Assembly: GCF_041296385.1 (NCBI RefSeq)
Contig: NW_027183525.1
Location: 248,001 to 312,000 of the forward strand
From: Aphelocoma coerulescens
Lineage: Eukaryota; Chordata; Aves; Passeriformes; Corvidae
DNA: 64,000 nt
Direction: 5' to 3'
Below, piece by piece: positions 47,875 to 57,949 of the stretch. Under the pieces are notes generated by a model. It was not told where the DNA came from. It did no database searches and worked only from the letters and a program-made list of their open reading frames with translations. How positions within the stretch are numbered: position 1 is the first letter of the stretch; each line of letters opens with the position of its first letter. Made by a program: the position numbers and the translations under genes.

Positions 47875-48250
47875 GCCCTGTGGAACCAACGAGCCCTTGG
47901 GACACAGGAGGATCTCGTGTAACCAAGGGTCAGTTCTGACACTGTAGATCCAAGGAGATCCTTGTGACACTCTGGGGCCTTGTGGAACCCTTCTGCCCTG
48001 GTCTCTGCACCAAGGAGACCCTTGTGCCACTACGGGACCTTGTGCAGCCAAGGAGAGCATTGTGAGAGTGCGGGGCCATGGAACCAAGGGACCATTGTGA
48101 CCTTGTGGGGCCTCATGGACTCAAGGGACCATTGCCACACTGTGGGGCCTCATGGAATGAAGGGTCCATTGTGACACTGCAGAACCAAGGACACCATGGT
48201 TACACTGTGGGGCCCATGGAACCAAGGCACCATTGGGACACCCCGTGGCC
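47875..48250 (+). repeat. 37-bp minisatellite, GGAACCAAGG...TGTGACACTGTGGGGCCT
   Basis: About ten diverged monomers. The clearest run is at 48075-48180, where CATGGAACCAAGGGACCATT starts a 37-bp monomer ending GTGGGGCCT. The same motif is found, in the opposite orientation, in every macrosatellite unit (offset about 1260-1880) and again at 58370-58520 and 63780-64000. Confidence 0.8.
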
Positions 48251-48596
48251 TCATCCTCTTGAATTTCAACAGATCTGAGGGATGGCAGGACCTGCAGGCA
48301 GCACTGAAGGATTCTGGGAAGAACCCTTGATCCCTGCTCCAAAGGAAATCAGAGAAAGACCCCTGGTAAGATAAAGGCACCTTTTCCTTTCCCAGTGTAA
48401 ACTGTTGACCTGCCTGTAAGGTGCAGCAAAAGCTTTGCAGGGTTTGGTTCAAGGTACCCAAGGTTGGAACAGGGAAGTGTTCGAGTCCCTTCTAAGAGAA
48501 GGGTTGGAATCTTTGTGCTATGGCTGCCTGGGATCCATGGAACAAGTGTGTTCTGGCAGACTCTGGGACCTCGAGAGCAATCCCATCCAGGAGCCA

Positions 48597-48860
48597 GCAC
48601 TGGACCTGCACCCTGGTGGGAGCAGCATGGTACGGATGGAAAACGGGCAGCTGGGTGTGCAGTGGGAACCTCAACCCAGGTCATAGAAGCCCAGGCTTTA
48701 GCTTTGAACACATCAGCACAAAAAGCAGAATGAATGACCTTTCCTAGAAATCACTGAAGGAAAAAAGGTGAACATATGGACTGATTTGAACTCTGGGTTT
48801 GGAATAATAGACGCCCAGGGAGCCACATGGAAGGAAAGGGCACAGAGGTCTCCAGTGAGT
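48597..48860 (+). pseudogene. pol remnant: gammaretroviral RNase H
   Basis: Pieces in different frames give GGSSMVRMENGQLG, then LNTSAQKAE, then NIWTDLNSGFGIIDAQGA followed by TWKERA. These match the RNase H series of gammaretroviral pol: the DGSS strand, the TSAQKAEL helix, the YTDS strand and the WKERG segment. An in-frame stop follows SAQKAE (near 48734), and the first Asp of the DGSS motif has become Gly. It is not functional. Confidence 0.7.
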
Positions 48861-49299
48861 ACAAAAAGAAATCAGTCACCTACTGCAGAGTGTGCCAAAA
48901 CCAAAAGAAGTGGCCCTGATGCCCTTGTAAAGCCCATGGGTTTGGAGACTCCCCAGTTAATCCAGGGACTCCATTGGCTGACCAAACAGCTCAAGAGGGT
49001 GCTGAAAAAGCTCTCCTTGCACTAATACCTAGCAAAAACTTGAATGTTCTGCAACAAAAGCCAGATTCCAGTGATCAGGACAGGCAGTCAGCCCCATCAG
49101 CAGCAGCTACGGAAAATCCCAGCAGGTGATTGGTAACCCCGTGTGGGCAGGTAATTGGAGCTCCACAATTAATGTATAATGGAACTAAAACATCAGGAAA
49201 CACATTAGGAAATGGAGAATATGGTGGCCAGTTTACAAAGGCATCTAGTAAGCACAAAAATGGCAAAAAATAATAGATCAGTTGTTGAGAAAGATGGGA

Positions 49300-49763
49300 T
49301 TGGTTTTGAAGGAAGAAGGCTGCCTCCAGGGCTCGTTACATGGGAATCACCAGGTGATTTTGGCCAACTGATTTTGCAGAACTGCCCAGACAGAAGGGGG
49401 ACTGGCACATTTTGGTATTGGTGGATCCTTTTTCTGGATGGCCAGAAGCTTTCCCATGTGGCACCAACAAGACAAGGGAAGTCTCAGAAGTTTTGCTGCA
49501 ATGAATATTTAATAGCACTGGGACTAACTCTTGTAAGCCTTAAAAGGTGCATGGTTCTCAACAGATCATTGGGGCTGGACTCGCCTGTACATCCTTTCCA
49601 ACCAGGAGATGCGGTGTACATCAGAACCTGGAATTTTGGAACAATCCAGCCAAAGTGGAAGGGACCATCTCAAGTCCTCCTGGTAACCTACCCTGCACTC
49701 AAGGTAGAAGGAATCAAACTCAGGGTTCATCACATGCGGGTAAAACCAGCAAGCACACATTAA
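49300..49763 (+). pseudogene. pol remnant: gammaretroviral integrase, core start joined to C-terminal domain
   Basis: The frame ending at 49763 contains PGDFGQLILQNCPDRRG and a degraded copy of the fSGWPEAF region (FLDGQKLSHVAP). It then skips most of the catalytic core and gives HPFQPGDAVYIRTWNF, then KWKGPSQVLLVTYPALKVEG and IHHxRVKPA-like ends. The C-terminal block is typical of ERV1/gammaretroviral integrase. The D,D-35-E core is missing. Confidence 0.75.
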
Positions 49764-49794
49764 ACACAGCAGAAACAAGACTGTCTGACACCAT

Positions 49795-51330
49795 GGAGTT
49801 TGGGGTTTTACATCAATCCTATTGTTTTAGGTATTGAATAGGATTTTCTAAGGGGATACTCTTTATTGGATCTAGATGATCAATTATTGTGTAACTATAA
49901 TAAAAATAGAAACGATGTTCCTGACTTCTGGGAAGGGAAATGCGGTTTTCAAAGTCAGTGCAAGATGTTGGCAGATGACAGAATGTGACCCCTGTAACAG
50001 CTTGTTTGCCAACACCAACCTGTGCAGAAAATCCAGTTCCGTGGGGAGCTTCAGTCAGCAATTTGACAAAAATCTGGGAACACTTGTGGAAGGAAATAGC
50101 ACCCAGGGCACCTGGACAGGGATGGAAGGAGAATATTCCTTACCATGGACACATAAGAACGATACTGCTGAGAATTGTAACATTTCCAAACTGGATCTGG
50201 AAATTACCTCAGGAAATATTGATCAGCTGACAGATTGCACTGATAGCCCCTGGAGCTGCCAAATTCCAGCAGTATGGAATCACCCTCAGACAGGACAATG
50301 GGAATGTTTCCAGCCAGTTCAGGGGTGTCTGGGCTGGGAAGGGAGCCCAGGCCTTCCACGGGACCCCTTACAGGTGGGTATAAAATATCCTGATTTAACA
50401 AGGTCAAGGCCAAAGGATCCCAGGACAAAGGAAAAGTGGGATTGCCCTGGGACAGACACTTGAGCTGTTTGGAATCCTGAGGTGCAGCAGCTCCTGGCTG
50501 TGGCCCAGGCTCTGAGGCTAGGCTGTGTTTGTAGAAATGATTCTGCCTTTCTCAGTGACACCTGGGCTCAGCCAACAAACAGCAAGCCTTGGAGAGGCAC
50601 AGAGTGTCAGCAGGATGCGGTCAGATCCTTAGGAGCCCCAGGATGGGTGGGAAGTGATGGAATTTGGAGCACACGTTTGGCCCTGGGAGAATCAGGAGCA
50701 CCATGGACACTGGGGGTATTAACGTTCCGTCCCTCGTGCAAGGAGTCACCACCGGGAACCCAACTGTGGGGAAAGGTTAAAGGGGATGGAACTTGGAAAC
50801 ATCCCAGTGCGGGAACTACAGCGGGATGGATTTTAGAATTCATCTCTGCTCCGCAAAGATCTGCCTTTAGGAACAGAGCAGCCACACACCATTGGGCTCT
50901 GCAGATGGAAACCTGAGTGAATGTAGCTCCTTTGGGGCTTGCTGAAATAAAGGAACAATTGCCAGCCACAGCTAAAATGACTTTACAGAGCAGATTGGCT
51001 TTAGCCCTATTGCTGTTACATGGACAGGGAGTATGTGGATTCTTGAACTGAAACAGCAACACTTGTTGTGTGCACATTCCAAATGTGATGCTGGATTGGA
51101 TGATCGGGTAGAGAGGATAAAATCAGTTGCTGCATCCAGCAGGGAATTAAGGGGAGGATTAGACAGTAACTGGATAAAATATTTCAAGGACTTGGATTTT
51201 CTCTGACTGATGGTTGGCCTGACTTTTGCAAAGTCTAACTGGGATCCCAGCAATACTTGTGCTTGTGACACTTGCTTTGAGCTGTGTAAAGAACATGGTT
51301 GTGAAAGCAGCTGAGGAACTCGTGGGATGT
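49795..51330 (+). pseudogene. env remnant of the gammaretrovirus-like element
   Basis: A surface-subunit remnant with Cys and sequons (for example ENCNISKLDLE, NSTQGTW) extends over 49876-50463. After several breaks the transmembrane subunit is seen at 50960-51110: TAKMTLQSRLALALLLLHG, then QGVCGFLN, a stop, and CCVHIPN. This corresponds to the immunosuppressive-like region and CX6CC of gamma-type env. A membrane helix follows near 51237-51320 in another frame (TGIPAILVLVTLALSCVKNM). It is clearly inactive. Confidence 0.65.
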
Positions 51331-51402
51331 GAGTAAAGGAGCAGAGTGAGGCTTACGAAGGCTTGAAGGGAAGAGAAGCTTCCCAACCCTCCAAGGGGGG
51401 AA

Positions 51403-51860
51403 ATTTACCAGATGAAAAACCGTTTGCACCTGGTGGGTTCATACAATGCTTCTTCTCCAAAAGCCACTGGCCATGGAACCGCACAAGGCTGATTCTGTAG
51501 GCAGCAACCAGCCCAGGTGTGCCAACTTTCACCAGTTCACTGGGCAGTCAGGGCTGGCTTTGGGGTCACCGACCACCAGGGACCCCCAAAGAGAGCCCCA
51601 GGGCAGAAGAACGGATGTGCAAAGGGGTGGGGGAAATATGCAATGATTTTGGGGAAATGATTGTCGTGTGTGTGTTTATTGTGGGACAGTCTGGGAATGA
51701 GTCTGTGAAACACAGTCTGCAAACAGGAACATTCCTGACCTCGGCACACATGACTTTGGGAGGGGCTCTCCCCTCGTGCATCCGGCCCAATAAAGAATGC
51801 TGCTGCTTCGTGCTGCGCTGATGCTGAGGAGGTTTTGTTTCCCTGAAGTTTTGGTAACAC
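51403..51860 (+). repeat. Probable 3' LTR of the gammaretrovirus-like element
   Basis: It begins after a purine tract AAGGGGGGAAA at 51393-51403 that follows the env membrane helix, and contains AATAAA at 51789-51794. The LTR ends are not clear and no partner LTR is in the window, so the limits are approximate. Confidence 0.4.
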
Positions 51861-51889
51861 CTCTGTGCCTGTGTCACAGAGCCACAGAG

Positions 51890-52425
51890 CAGCTGTGATG
51901 TCAGAAAGGGGCTGTGTGACATCACAGGGTGGCTGTATGACATCATAGAGTCTACGGCGACATCATGGAGCAGCTCTGTGACATCAGAGAGTGGTGCTGT
52001 GACATCATAGAGTTGGCTGTGACATCACAGATTGGGCTCTGACATCACAGGGCAGACTATGACATCACAGAGATGGCTGTGACATCACAGGGTGCTGGTG
52101 TGACATCACAGTGCAGAGTTGTGACATCACAGATAGGACTGTGACATCACAGGGTGCTTGTGTGACATCACAGAGTGGTTGTGTGACATCACAGGGGAGC
52201 TGTATGACATCATAGAGTCTGCTGTGACATCACAGAGCTATCACAGTGATATCACAGAGAGGACTGTGACATCACAGATGGGTGGCATGACATCACAGAG
52301 TGTCTATGACATCACAGGGTGTCTATGACATCACAGGGTGGCTATGTGACATCACAGAATGAGTTTTGACATCCCAGGTTGGCTGTGGGACATCCCAGGG
52401 TGGCTGTGTGACATCCCAGGGGGTT
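51890..52425 (+). repeat. TGACATCACAG minisatellite
   Basis: About 25 copies of TGTGACATCACAG separated by variable spacers of roughly 8-16 bases (for example GGTGGCTG, GATTGGGCTC). Towards the right the core changes to TGACATCCCAG. The core is a near match to the cAMP-response/ATF element TGACGTCA with the central CpG lost to CpA, as methylated-CpG decay would produce. No function is shown. Confidence 0.85.
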
Positions 52426-52880
52426 GGATGCCATGGCAACCCTCATCAGTTCCAGTTCCCTTGGAAACCCCCCCAGGACCCATTGCTGCACTCAGGGTCC
52501 GTGGCCACTTGCCCGCAGACCTGGGCTGCCCTCGGCTGCCATGGCAGCCCTCAGGACAGAGCGGTGCCGGGGCTGGTGCCAGCTACAATTGCACTGACAC
52601 TCGCTGATGCCACGGCAGCGGCCACAGGGACCCGTTCCTCACTTTGGTGCCATGGACACCAACGCTTGGCCCCGCTGCCATGGGGATTGGCACGGTCACC
52701 TGCACTCAGGGCCTGTGGCTGGGCACTGCTGCCATGGACACGGGCACTGAGCCCTGGGCCACAGTCGGCTGCCATGGCCACCAGCCCAAGGTCCCGTGGC
52801 CAGGGCCAGGGCCATGGAAAGGAACCCGTGGAGCCGTGGTGATGGTGGATGGCCATGGGGTGCTGCTGTGGGCTGGGGCA
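52426..52880. other. GC-rich stretch with irregular GCTGCCATGG repeats
   Basis: GCTGCCATGG or TGCCATGGACAC recurs irregularly about eight times. The open frames are short and overlapping and show no family resemblance. I see no gene. Confidence 0.4.
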
Positions 52881-53220
52881 GAGGGAATTTCCTTGCCAGG
52901 CCTTTCTCTGGGGCTGTGTTTGGCTCTGTGCTGAGCACAGCGTTGCTCACACGGAGATGGTTTTGTTCTTGCTGAGCTTGCACAGAGCCAAGGCCTTTCC
53001 TGCCCCTCGTCCGGCCACGCTGGGGAGGGGCTGGGGGTGAGGGGGAGCTTGGCAGGGGTCACAGCCAGGACAGGTGACCCCAACTGACCCCAGGGATATC
53101 CCAGACCACAGGACATCATGGCCAGTGTATAAAGTGGGGGGAACAAGGAGGAAGGGGGGGACATTTGGAGTGAGGGTTTTTGTCTTCCCAGGTAACACTC
53201 AGGCAGGATGGGGCCCTGTT
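52880..53220 (+). repeat. Bird-type retroviral LTR fragment
   Basis: The segment CAGGTGACCCCAACTGACCC ... GGGATATCCCAGACC ... ATCATGGCCAGTGTATAAAG then TGGGGGGAACAAGGAGGAAG, followed by TTTGTCTTCCCAGGTAAC, agrees with my recollection of an LTR common in bird genomes. A TATA box (TATAAAG) is at 53128-53134. The match stops near 53220, so the downstream part is missing. The exact family cannot be named without a repeat library. Confidence 0.55.
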
Positions 53221-53735
53221 TTGCTGGTGGGCAGGGTCAGCACCAAAGACACAGACCCTACTGAAGGGATTGTGCAATTTATAAAATGCAAATCTGCAAA
53301 GAATTACAAAAGCATAAGCTCAGCAAAGCACATAATCATTAGCAAAGAATCACAGCAGGAACAGCTCAGCAATGCCCCCAGTCATCAGTGCCAAAGATTG
53401 CCTGCAGTGATTAACCAAGATCCAGCCCCAGTGACCCTCAGACTTTACCATCACCCAGAGCCACCCATCAGCTGGGGGAAGCTGTCCCAGCCAAGGACTG
53501 GAGAGCCACTCCCGGACACTGGGAATTCCTGCAGCTGCCTCCAGCCACAGCTGAGGCTCCAACCCCGCTGGGAGAGGGCCCAGCTTTGACAGTGCTGGAG
53601 AAACAAACTGACAGCACTTCTAGTGCAGGAACATCTGCTTTCATCCTCCTCTTGGCTTCCTCCTAAGCCTGGCCAGGGCTCAAGGAGGAGCCAAGGGAGC
53701 TGACTTTGACCATACAGCCCCAAACAAGGCCAGAT
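53221..53735. other. No gene seen
   Basis: An AT-richer stretch (53270-53350) is followed by GC-rich sequence. An open frame of 171 codons at 53074-53589 starts inside the LTR fragment and has no recognisable domain. I see nothing else to annotate. Confidence 0.4.
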
Positions 53736-53759
53736 GTTGGATTTCACGGCCTTGTCCCA

Positions 53760-53890
53760 GCCGCCCGCAGTGCCCAGGCCGTGCTGGCTGTGCTCAGAGC
53801 AGGGCCCAAAGCTGCCCAGCATTGCTGCCTTTGGGAGCAGAGCAGGAGGGCAGGACATGTGCCCAGCCTGCAGCCAGCCATGGCACAGCC
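53760..53890 (-). repeat. Direct repeat shared with 54660-54790 (PIM-like intron)
   Basis: GTGCCCAGGCCGTGCTGGCTGTG ... AGCAGGACATGTGCC at 53770-53860 matches 54668-54770 with scattered changes. In the right-hand copy this sequence lies just upstream (minus strand) of a PIM-like last exon, so both copies are probably the same intron of duplicated genes. Confidence 0.6.
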
Positions 53891-54039
53891 ACCTCCTCAG
53901 CAGCTGCCCAGAGCCCAAAAGCAGTTTGGCAGCCACTGAAGAATTCCCTGCAGCCGCCCCAGCAAAGGGGGAACCTTTGGTGCCCGGCCAGGCCGTGCCA
54001 TGCCCAGCTCTGGGAGCATCCCCCTGGCTCTGGACTCAC

Positions 54040-54214
54040 CTGCACACTGGCCGTGGAGCGTGTCTTTGGAGAAGGTGCCAGAATCAAAGTCCATCATCTT
54101 CAGCTGCCACTGGCCAGCTCCAGGAAGAGGTTGTCGTCCTTGAGCTCGTCCTTGGTGGCTCCAGCAGCAGCAGCCCCACCTGGTACAGCTTCTCCAGGGG
54201 CTCCTTCTCCTTCC
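54040..54214 (-). pseudogene. PIM-like kinase pseudogene, exon with fused kinase start and catalytic loop
   Basis: On the minus strand an acceptor-like CCCCAG precedes GKEKEPLEKLYQVG, the start of a PIM-type kinase domain. Within a few codons it jumps, with a frame change, to ELKDDNLFLELASGQLKMMD then FDSGTFSKDTLHG. This corresponds to the catalytic loop and the DFG segment, here DFD. A donor CAG|GTGAGT follows at 54034-54040. The Gly loop, the ATP-binding Lys and helix C are missing and DFG is altered, so it is inactive. PIM kinases are Ser/Thr kinases, and passerines have many PIM1/PIM3-like copies. Assignment is from motif recognition only. Confidence 0.7.
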
Positions 54215-54496
54215 CTGGGGCCACACCAGGCTCTCAGGGTTCTGCCCAGGGCCCCAGCCATCAATGAACCAGACAAACAAAACCAGGGGGGATGGTGGCC
54301 ACCAGTGCTTGCCAGAGCAGGCCTCCAGCTCAGCTGCAGCCCAAGAGCTGCGTGTTCCCTTCTGATGCTCCCTGCTCAGAGCTACAGACAGGACAAAATA
54401 GTCTGCTTTGCTTTGCCACTGATTGCCAAGAGCTGTGTGGGGCTGTTACCTGCCAGGCCCCTGGATCACACTGTGCCCGTGGGTCCCTGCCATCCT

Positions 54497-54603
54497 CTAG
54501 GGCACATGAACACCCTGCAGCCAAGGAGCACTGAAGAGCTCTTCCAAGGACAGCCTGTCCAAGGGCTGCATGGACAAGCACCTCTTAAGAACATCCTGGC
54601 ACT
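54497..54603 (-). pseudogene. PIM-like kinase pseudogene, last exon
   Basis: The minus strand reads a pyrimidine-rich acceptor TTTCTGTGCCCAG, then CQDVLKRCLSMQPLDRLSLE and ELFSAPWLQGVHVP, ending in TAG at 54497-54499. This is the end of the PIM kinase C-lobe (the W-C-L...P-x-D-R-x-x-L-E-E-I...H-P-W motif) and a short tail. It lies 5' of the kinase-start exon at 54040-54214 on the same strand, so the two come from different, head-to-tail gene copies. No earlier exons of this copy are visible up to 55050. Confidence 0.7.
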
Positions 54604-54799
54604 CTGGGCACAGAAACCAGAAACCACCAGGCAGCTGCAGAAGGATCCCGCCCGCTTTGGCCCCCGTTCCCGTGCCCAGGCCATGCTGGCTGTGCCCAGA
54701 GCTGGGCCTAAACTTGCCCATGGATTCTGTGCTTTGGAGGGCAGCAGGAGAGCAGGACATGTGCCACCTGCTCAGAGCTGACAGAGCGGGATGCTCCTG

Positions 54800-55126
54800 A
54801 GCCCGCTGCTGGCTCCCAGCACTGCTATTCCCCCCGTGCCACAGAGATGAGGGATCCACACAAAAGCAACCAGACCAGGAGCCGACACTTTCATTGCCTG
54901 CCAGAAATGGGTCTCATTTTGCTCTGCATTCCTTTCCTAGCAGGTCTTATCTATTAAAAACAAGAGAAAAAAGAAAAGAACCAGAAAAAGTATGAGAGAT
55001 AAAAACAAAACCCAAATGTGGAAAGAAAAGTCTTCTGCAACTTTGGATTCAGAGGGAATTGATATTTTTTAAAAGAGAACTCAGTTATTTATCTTTTTTT
55101 TGTTTCATTCAGTACTTGCATTGTTT
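54800..55126. other. No gene seen
   Basis: AT-richer sequence with A-rich and GAAAAG-rich stretches at 54950-55080. No domain, RNA gene or clear repeat unit was recognised. Confidence 0.4.
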
Positions 55127-55281
55127 TCCTTCCTTCCTTCCTTCCTTCCTTCCTTCCTTCCTTCCTTCCTTCCTTCCTTCCTTCCTTCCTTCCTTCCTTC
55201 CTTCCTTCCTTCCTTCCTTCCTTCCTTCCTTCCTTCCTTCCTTCCTTCCTTCCTTCCTTCCTTCCTTCCTTCCTTCCTTCC
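55127..55281. repeat. (TTCC)n microsatellite, ~155 bp
   Basis: About 38 uninterrupted copies of the tetranucleotide CTTC/TTCC. The Ser-Phe-Leu-Pro open frames through it on the plus strand are artefacts of the repeat. Confidence 0.97.
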
Positions 55282-56110
55282 GTCCCTCACAAGCCACTTC
55301 TCACCCCATTGAAGGGGTGCAAAGCAGCAGGATCCCCTCCCAATTAGGGTCCTCTCACCCTCCCAAAATGTGGGGATTTCACCTCAGCCCCCCAAATTGC
55401 GGGGGGTTTATGGCACTTTCCCCAAATTCACTGCAACCTCCCAGAAGCCACTTAGAGGCCCTAAAATTGTCAAAAAGCAGCAGGTGCCTCCCCAAAAGCA
55501 GCTCCTGGTTTTCCTCCCTGGAGTGCCCCACTCCAAGTGTTCAAACCACCCCATCAATCCCAAACTTCATCCCACCCCCATGATGCAACCCCCATCCCAT
55601 CCCATCCCATCCCATCCCATCCCATCCCATCCCATCCCATCCCATCCCATCCCATCCCATCCCTCCTGGACACCAATTCCCCTTCTGTGGCTCCTGACTC
55701 CCCACAGCCAGGCCTTGGGGCTGACGGATCGAGCCATTTGGGGCTGCCATCGACACATTGGGGCTGGGATTGAGTTTATTGGAGGCACCCGCTCAATCCC
55801 TCCATCCCAAATGGGAGCTTGGAACCTCTCCTCAGCCCTTGCTGTGCCCATGGGCTCACCTCAAGTCCCAAAATGAGAGCCAGGGCCCCACAGCCCATTC
55901 AGAACCTCTCAACATTGCCAGAAACAGCAGCATCCTTCCCAAAATGGGCTCCCCGGCTCCCTGACAATAGGTCCCCCTTCCAAGCACCAGAGCCCCCCTC
56001 TCAGAACCCCTCCCTAAGCATTGGGGGGCACCCCAAAAATGCCTCAGGAATGGGACATACCCTAAAATCCCTTCAGGAATGTGGGATACCCCAGAACCCA
56101 CTCAGCAACG
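55282..56110 (-). other. Possible 3' end of an unidentified minus-strand transcript
   Basis: The minus strand carries CAATAAACTCAATCCC (AATAAA at about 55767-55772) downstream of CCCCAAAA/CCCAAATG-rich sequence that looks like a bird 3' UTR. I could not identify a coding exon for it. The rest of the stretch between the microsatellites has no gene I recognise. Confidence 0.25.
55591..55662. repeat. (CATCC)n microsatellite, ~70 bp
   Basis: About 14 tandem copies of the pentanucleotide CCCAT, ending at TCCCTCCTGG. Confidence 0.95.
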
Positions 56111-56219
56111 GGGTCCCCCCGGCCTCATCATGCGCAGCCTTCAGCTGGCTCAGCCAGAGCCCATCCCGCCCTCAGCAGCCCCAGCCCAGCCCAGCCCTCC
56201 TGGGCAGGAAGCCCCAATG

Positions 56220-56745
56220 GCCGAGCCGGCCTGGGACACTTGCAGGGATGCGGGGGCAGCCGCAGCTTCTCGGGCCAGCCTGTGCCAGGCCCTGAGCGCC
56301 CTGCCAGGGAACCATTGCTGCCCCACATCCCATCTCAGCCTGCCCTCGGGCAGCGGGAAGCCGTTCCCTGGGGCCCGGCCCCGCAGGCCCTTGGCAAGAG
56401 TCTCTCTCCCCCAGCAATTGCTGCTCCTCCCTGCTGCGGGGCCCGAGCTGCAAGTTGATTTTCTGCCGCTGGCCCCGGCCCAGCCCCGAGCCAGGGCCAG
56501 CACCTTGCCCTGGAGCTCTGCGGGCGCTGCGTTTGTGCGGCCGCAGCGCAGCGGCCGCAGCTCGGAGCTGCCCTTTGTGTCCCCGCCGGCAGCTGGCAGA
56601 ACTGGCGGGGCCGGGCCAGGGCCGGGCCAGCCCCGGCCTTCCCGGCTCTGCGACACAGCGGCGGCAGCCCCAGCCTTCCAGCCCTGCACACGCTCCCACA
56701 CAAGCGTCCAGAGCCGCGGCCACCCAACGCAACTGACCGGCCGCT
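56220..56745. promoter_or_regulatory. CpG-rich block (candidate CpG island)
   Basis: A hand count gives roughly 40 CpGs in about 520 bp of very GC-rich sequence, including GCGGCCGCAGCGCAGCGGCCGC near 56540. That meets the usual island criteria. No start codon with a recognisable product follows on either strand, so the promoter it may have served is unknown. Confidence 0.45.
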
Positions 56746-57945
56746 GACCCCCCAGCCTGGCCTGATGGCCATTCCTCTGCCCACACCTCGGCCAAGCTCC
56801 CCTTGGCCACCTCCTGAGCCACAGTGCCACAGACAAGTGGCACATACAGCTACAGAGCTCTGCAGGGAAGAGCTGGCAGGGAACGTTCATTCAACAGAAA
56901 AACCACCAAGAAAAAGAGAACTCCCCCCAGCAGAGCTGTTCCCTCCTGCAGTAGTTACACCTGCACACGCACAGCACCTGAGACTGCAAGCAATGAGCAT
57001 TCCCTGGGCACATGTGCAGCCCAAGCAGCTCGAGGACAGCCTTGCAGCAGGACTGCTCTCAGCTGAGCCAAAAAGGCCCCTCTGGCAGCTGCAGGGCCAT
57101 TGCAAAGGGCAAGGGCCAGAGCCTCAGCCCACGGGGGAGGAAAGGGCTCTGAATTCCCCTGCCCTGGCACCTCAACCCTGTTCCCAGGCTGCTTCCCACA
57201 CAGGATTCCTCTGGAGGACTGTGAAAAGCTGAGAAGCAGCTCTGGCTTCTCCACTTTCCATGTCCTAGAGCTGCCTGGCAGAAGAAATGGAGGGACAGCT
57301 CTGGTGGCACAATCCCTCCCGGCCCAGGGCACAGCGCTGGGAAGGTCTTTCCATGCTGAGGCTTTGCTGCGGCCAAGGAAAGCTCCTGGCTCAAGGTCAC
57401 CTTTCCTGCTGGGCCAGACCCCCCGAGTGGCCCAGCAGCAGCAGAGAATTCCAGCACAGCCCCGGCACGGGCAGGGCGGCCCTGGGCGGGCTGCGGGAGC
57501 CGGCAGCGCCTGAGCTCAGAGCAGCTGAGCCCGGGGGCTCTTGGCCAAGGCTGAGGCCCAGCGAGCATTTCTCAGGTCACAGGGCGGCCTGGAAAGGTGC
57601 TGGGGGGGATAATTCACCCCTCAGTGCGGTCCCAGTGGCTCCCAGTATTTCCATGTCCCTGGTCCCAGTGCTGCTCCCAGCCCTGATCCGTGGGGATGGG
57701 AATGTCCCGCTCCCTTCCTGGGGCAGGCTCACACCTGAGCCAGGTGTGCAGGGCAGAACCTTGCCCTGAGCCCAAGCCCTGTCTCCCCTGCAGGATCTGC
57801 TTCCCATCGGCCTCTTCCTCCTGCGGCCCCACGCCCAGCTCGGTGCTGAACGAAGGGCGCTGGGCCGGGGTCATCCCCCGGCAGGGGCTGCGCACCCCCT
57901 CTGCCCCCTCCCCAAATTCCCTCCCGGGGCAGCAGGGGCTGGCTC
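56746..57945. other. GC-rich sequence without a recognised gene
   Basis: Open frames of 100-170 codons occur in both directions and overlap each other, which is expected in GC-rich DNA. None shows a domain. No RNA gene or tandem repeat was noticed. Confidence 0.4.
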
Positions 57946-57949
57946 AGGA

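Larger units (their letters stand above)
48597..51860 (+). mobile_element. Decayed gammaretrovirus-like (ERV1) provirus, 3' half
   Basis: In order on the plus strand: RNase H remnant, integrase remnant, env remnant with the transmembrane subunit, a purine tract and a likely LTR. Many stops, frameshifts and deletions show this is much older than the minus-strand provirus at 1761-7861. No 5' LTR, gag, protease or reverse transcriptase was recognised to the left. Confidence 0.75.

Noticed and set aside
51890..52425. Short repeats with variable spacers, superficially CRISPR-like
   Set aside because: The spacers are short, similar to each other and irregular, and the context is eukaryotic.
55100..55312. 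Ser-Phe-Leu-Pro and Lys-Glu-Gly-Arg open frames
   Set aside because: They are translations of the (TTCC)n microsatellite.
56150..56890. 246-codon minus-strand frame in the CpG-rich block
   Set aside because: Several overlapping frames of similar length exist on both strands and none has a recognisable domain; composition explains them.
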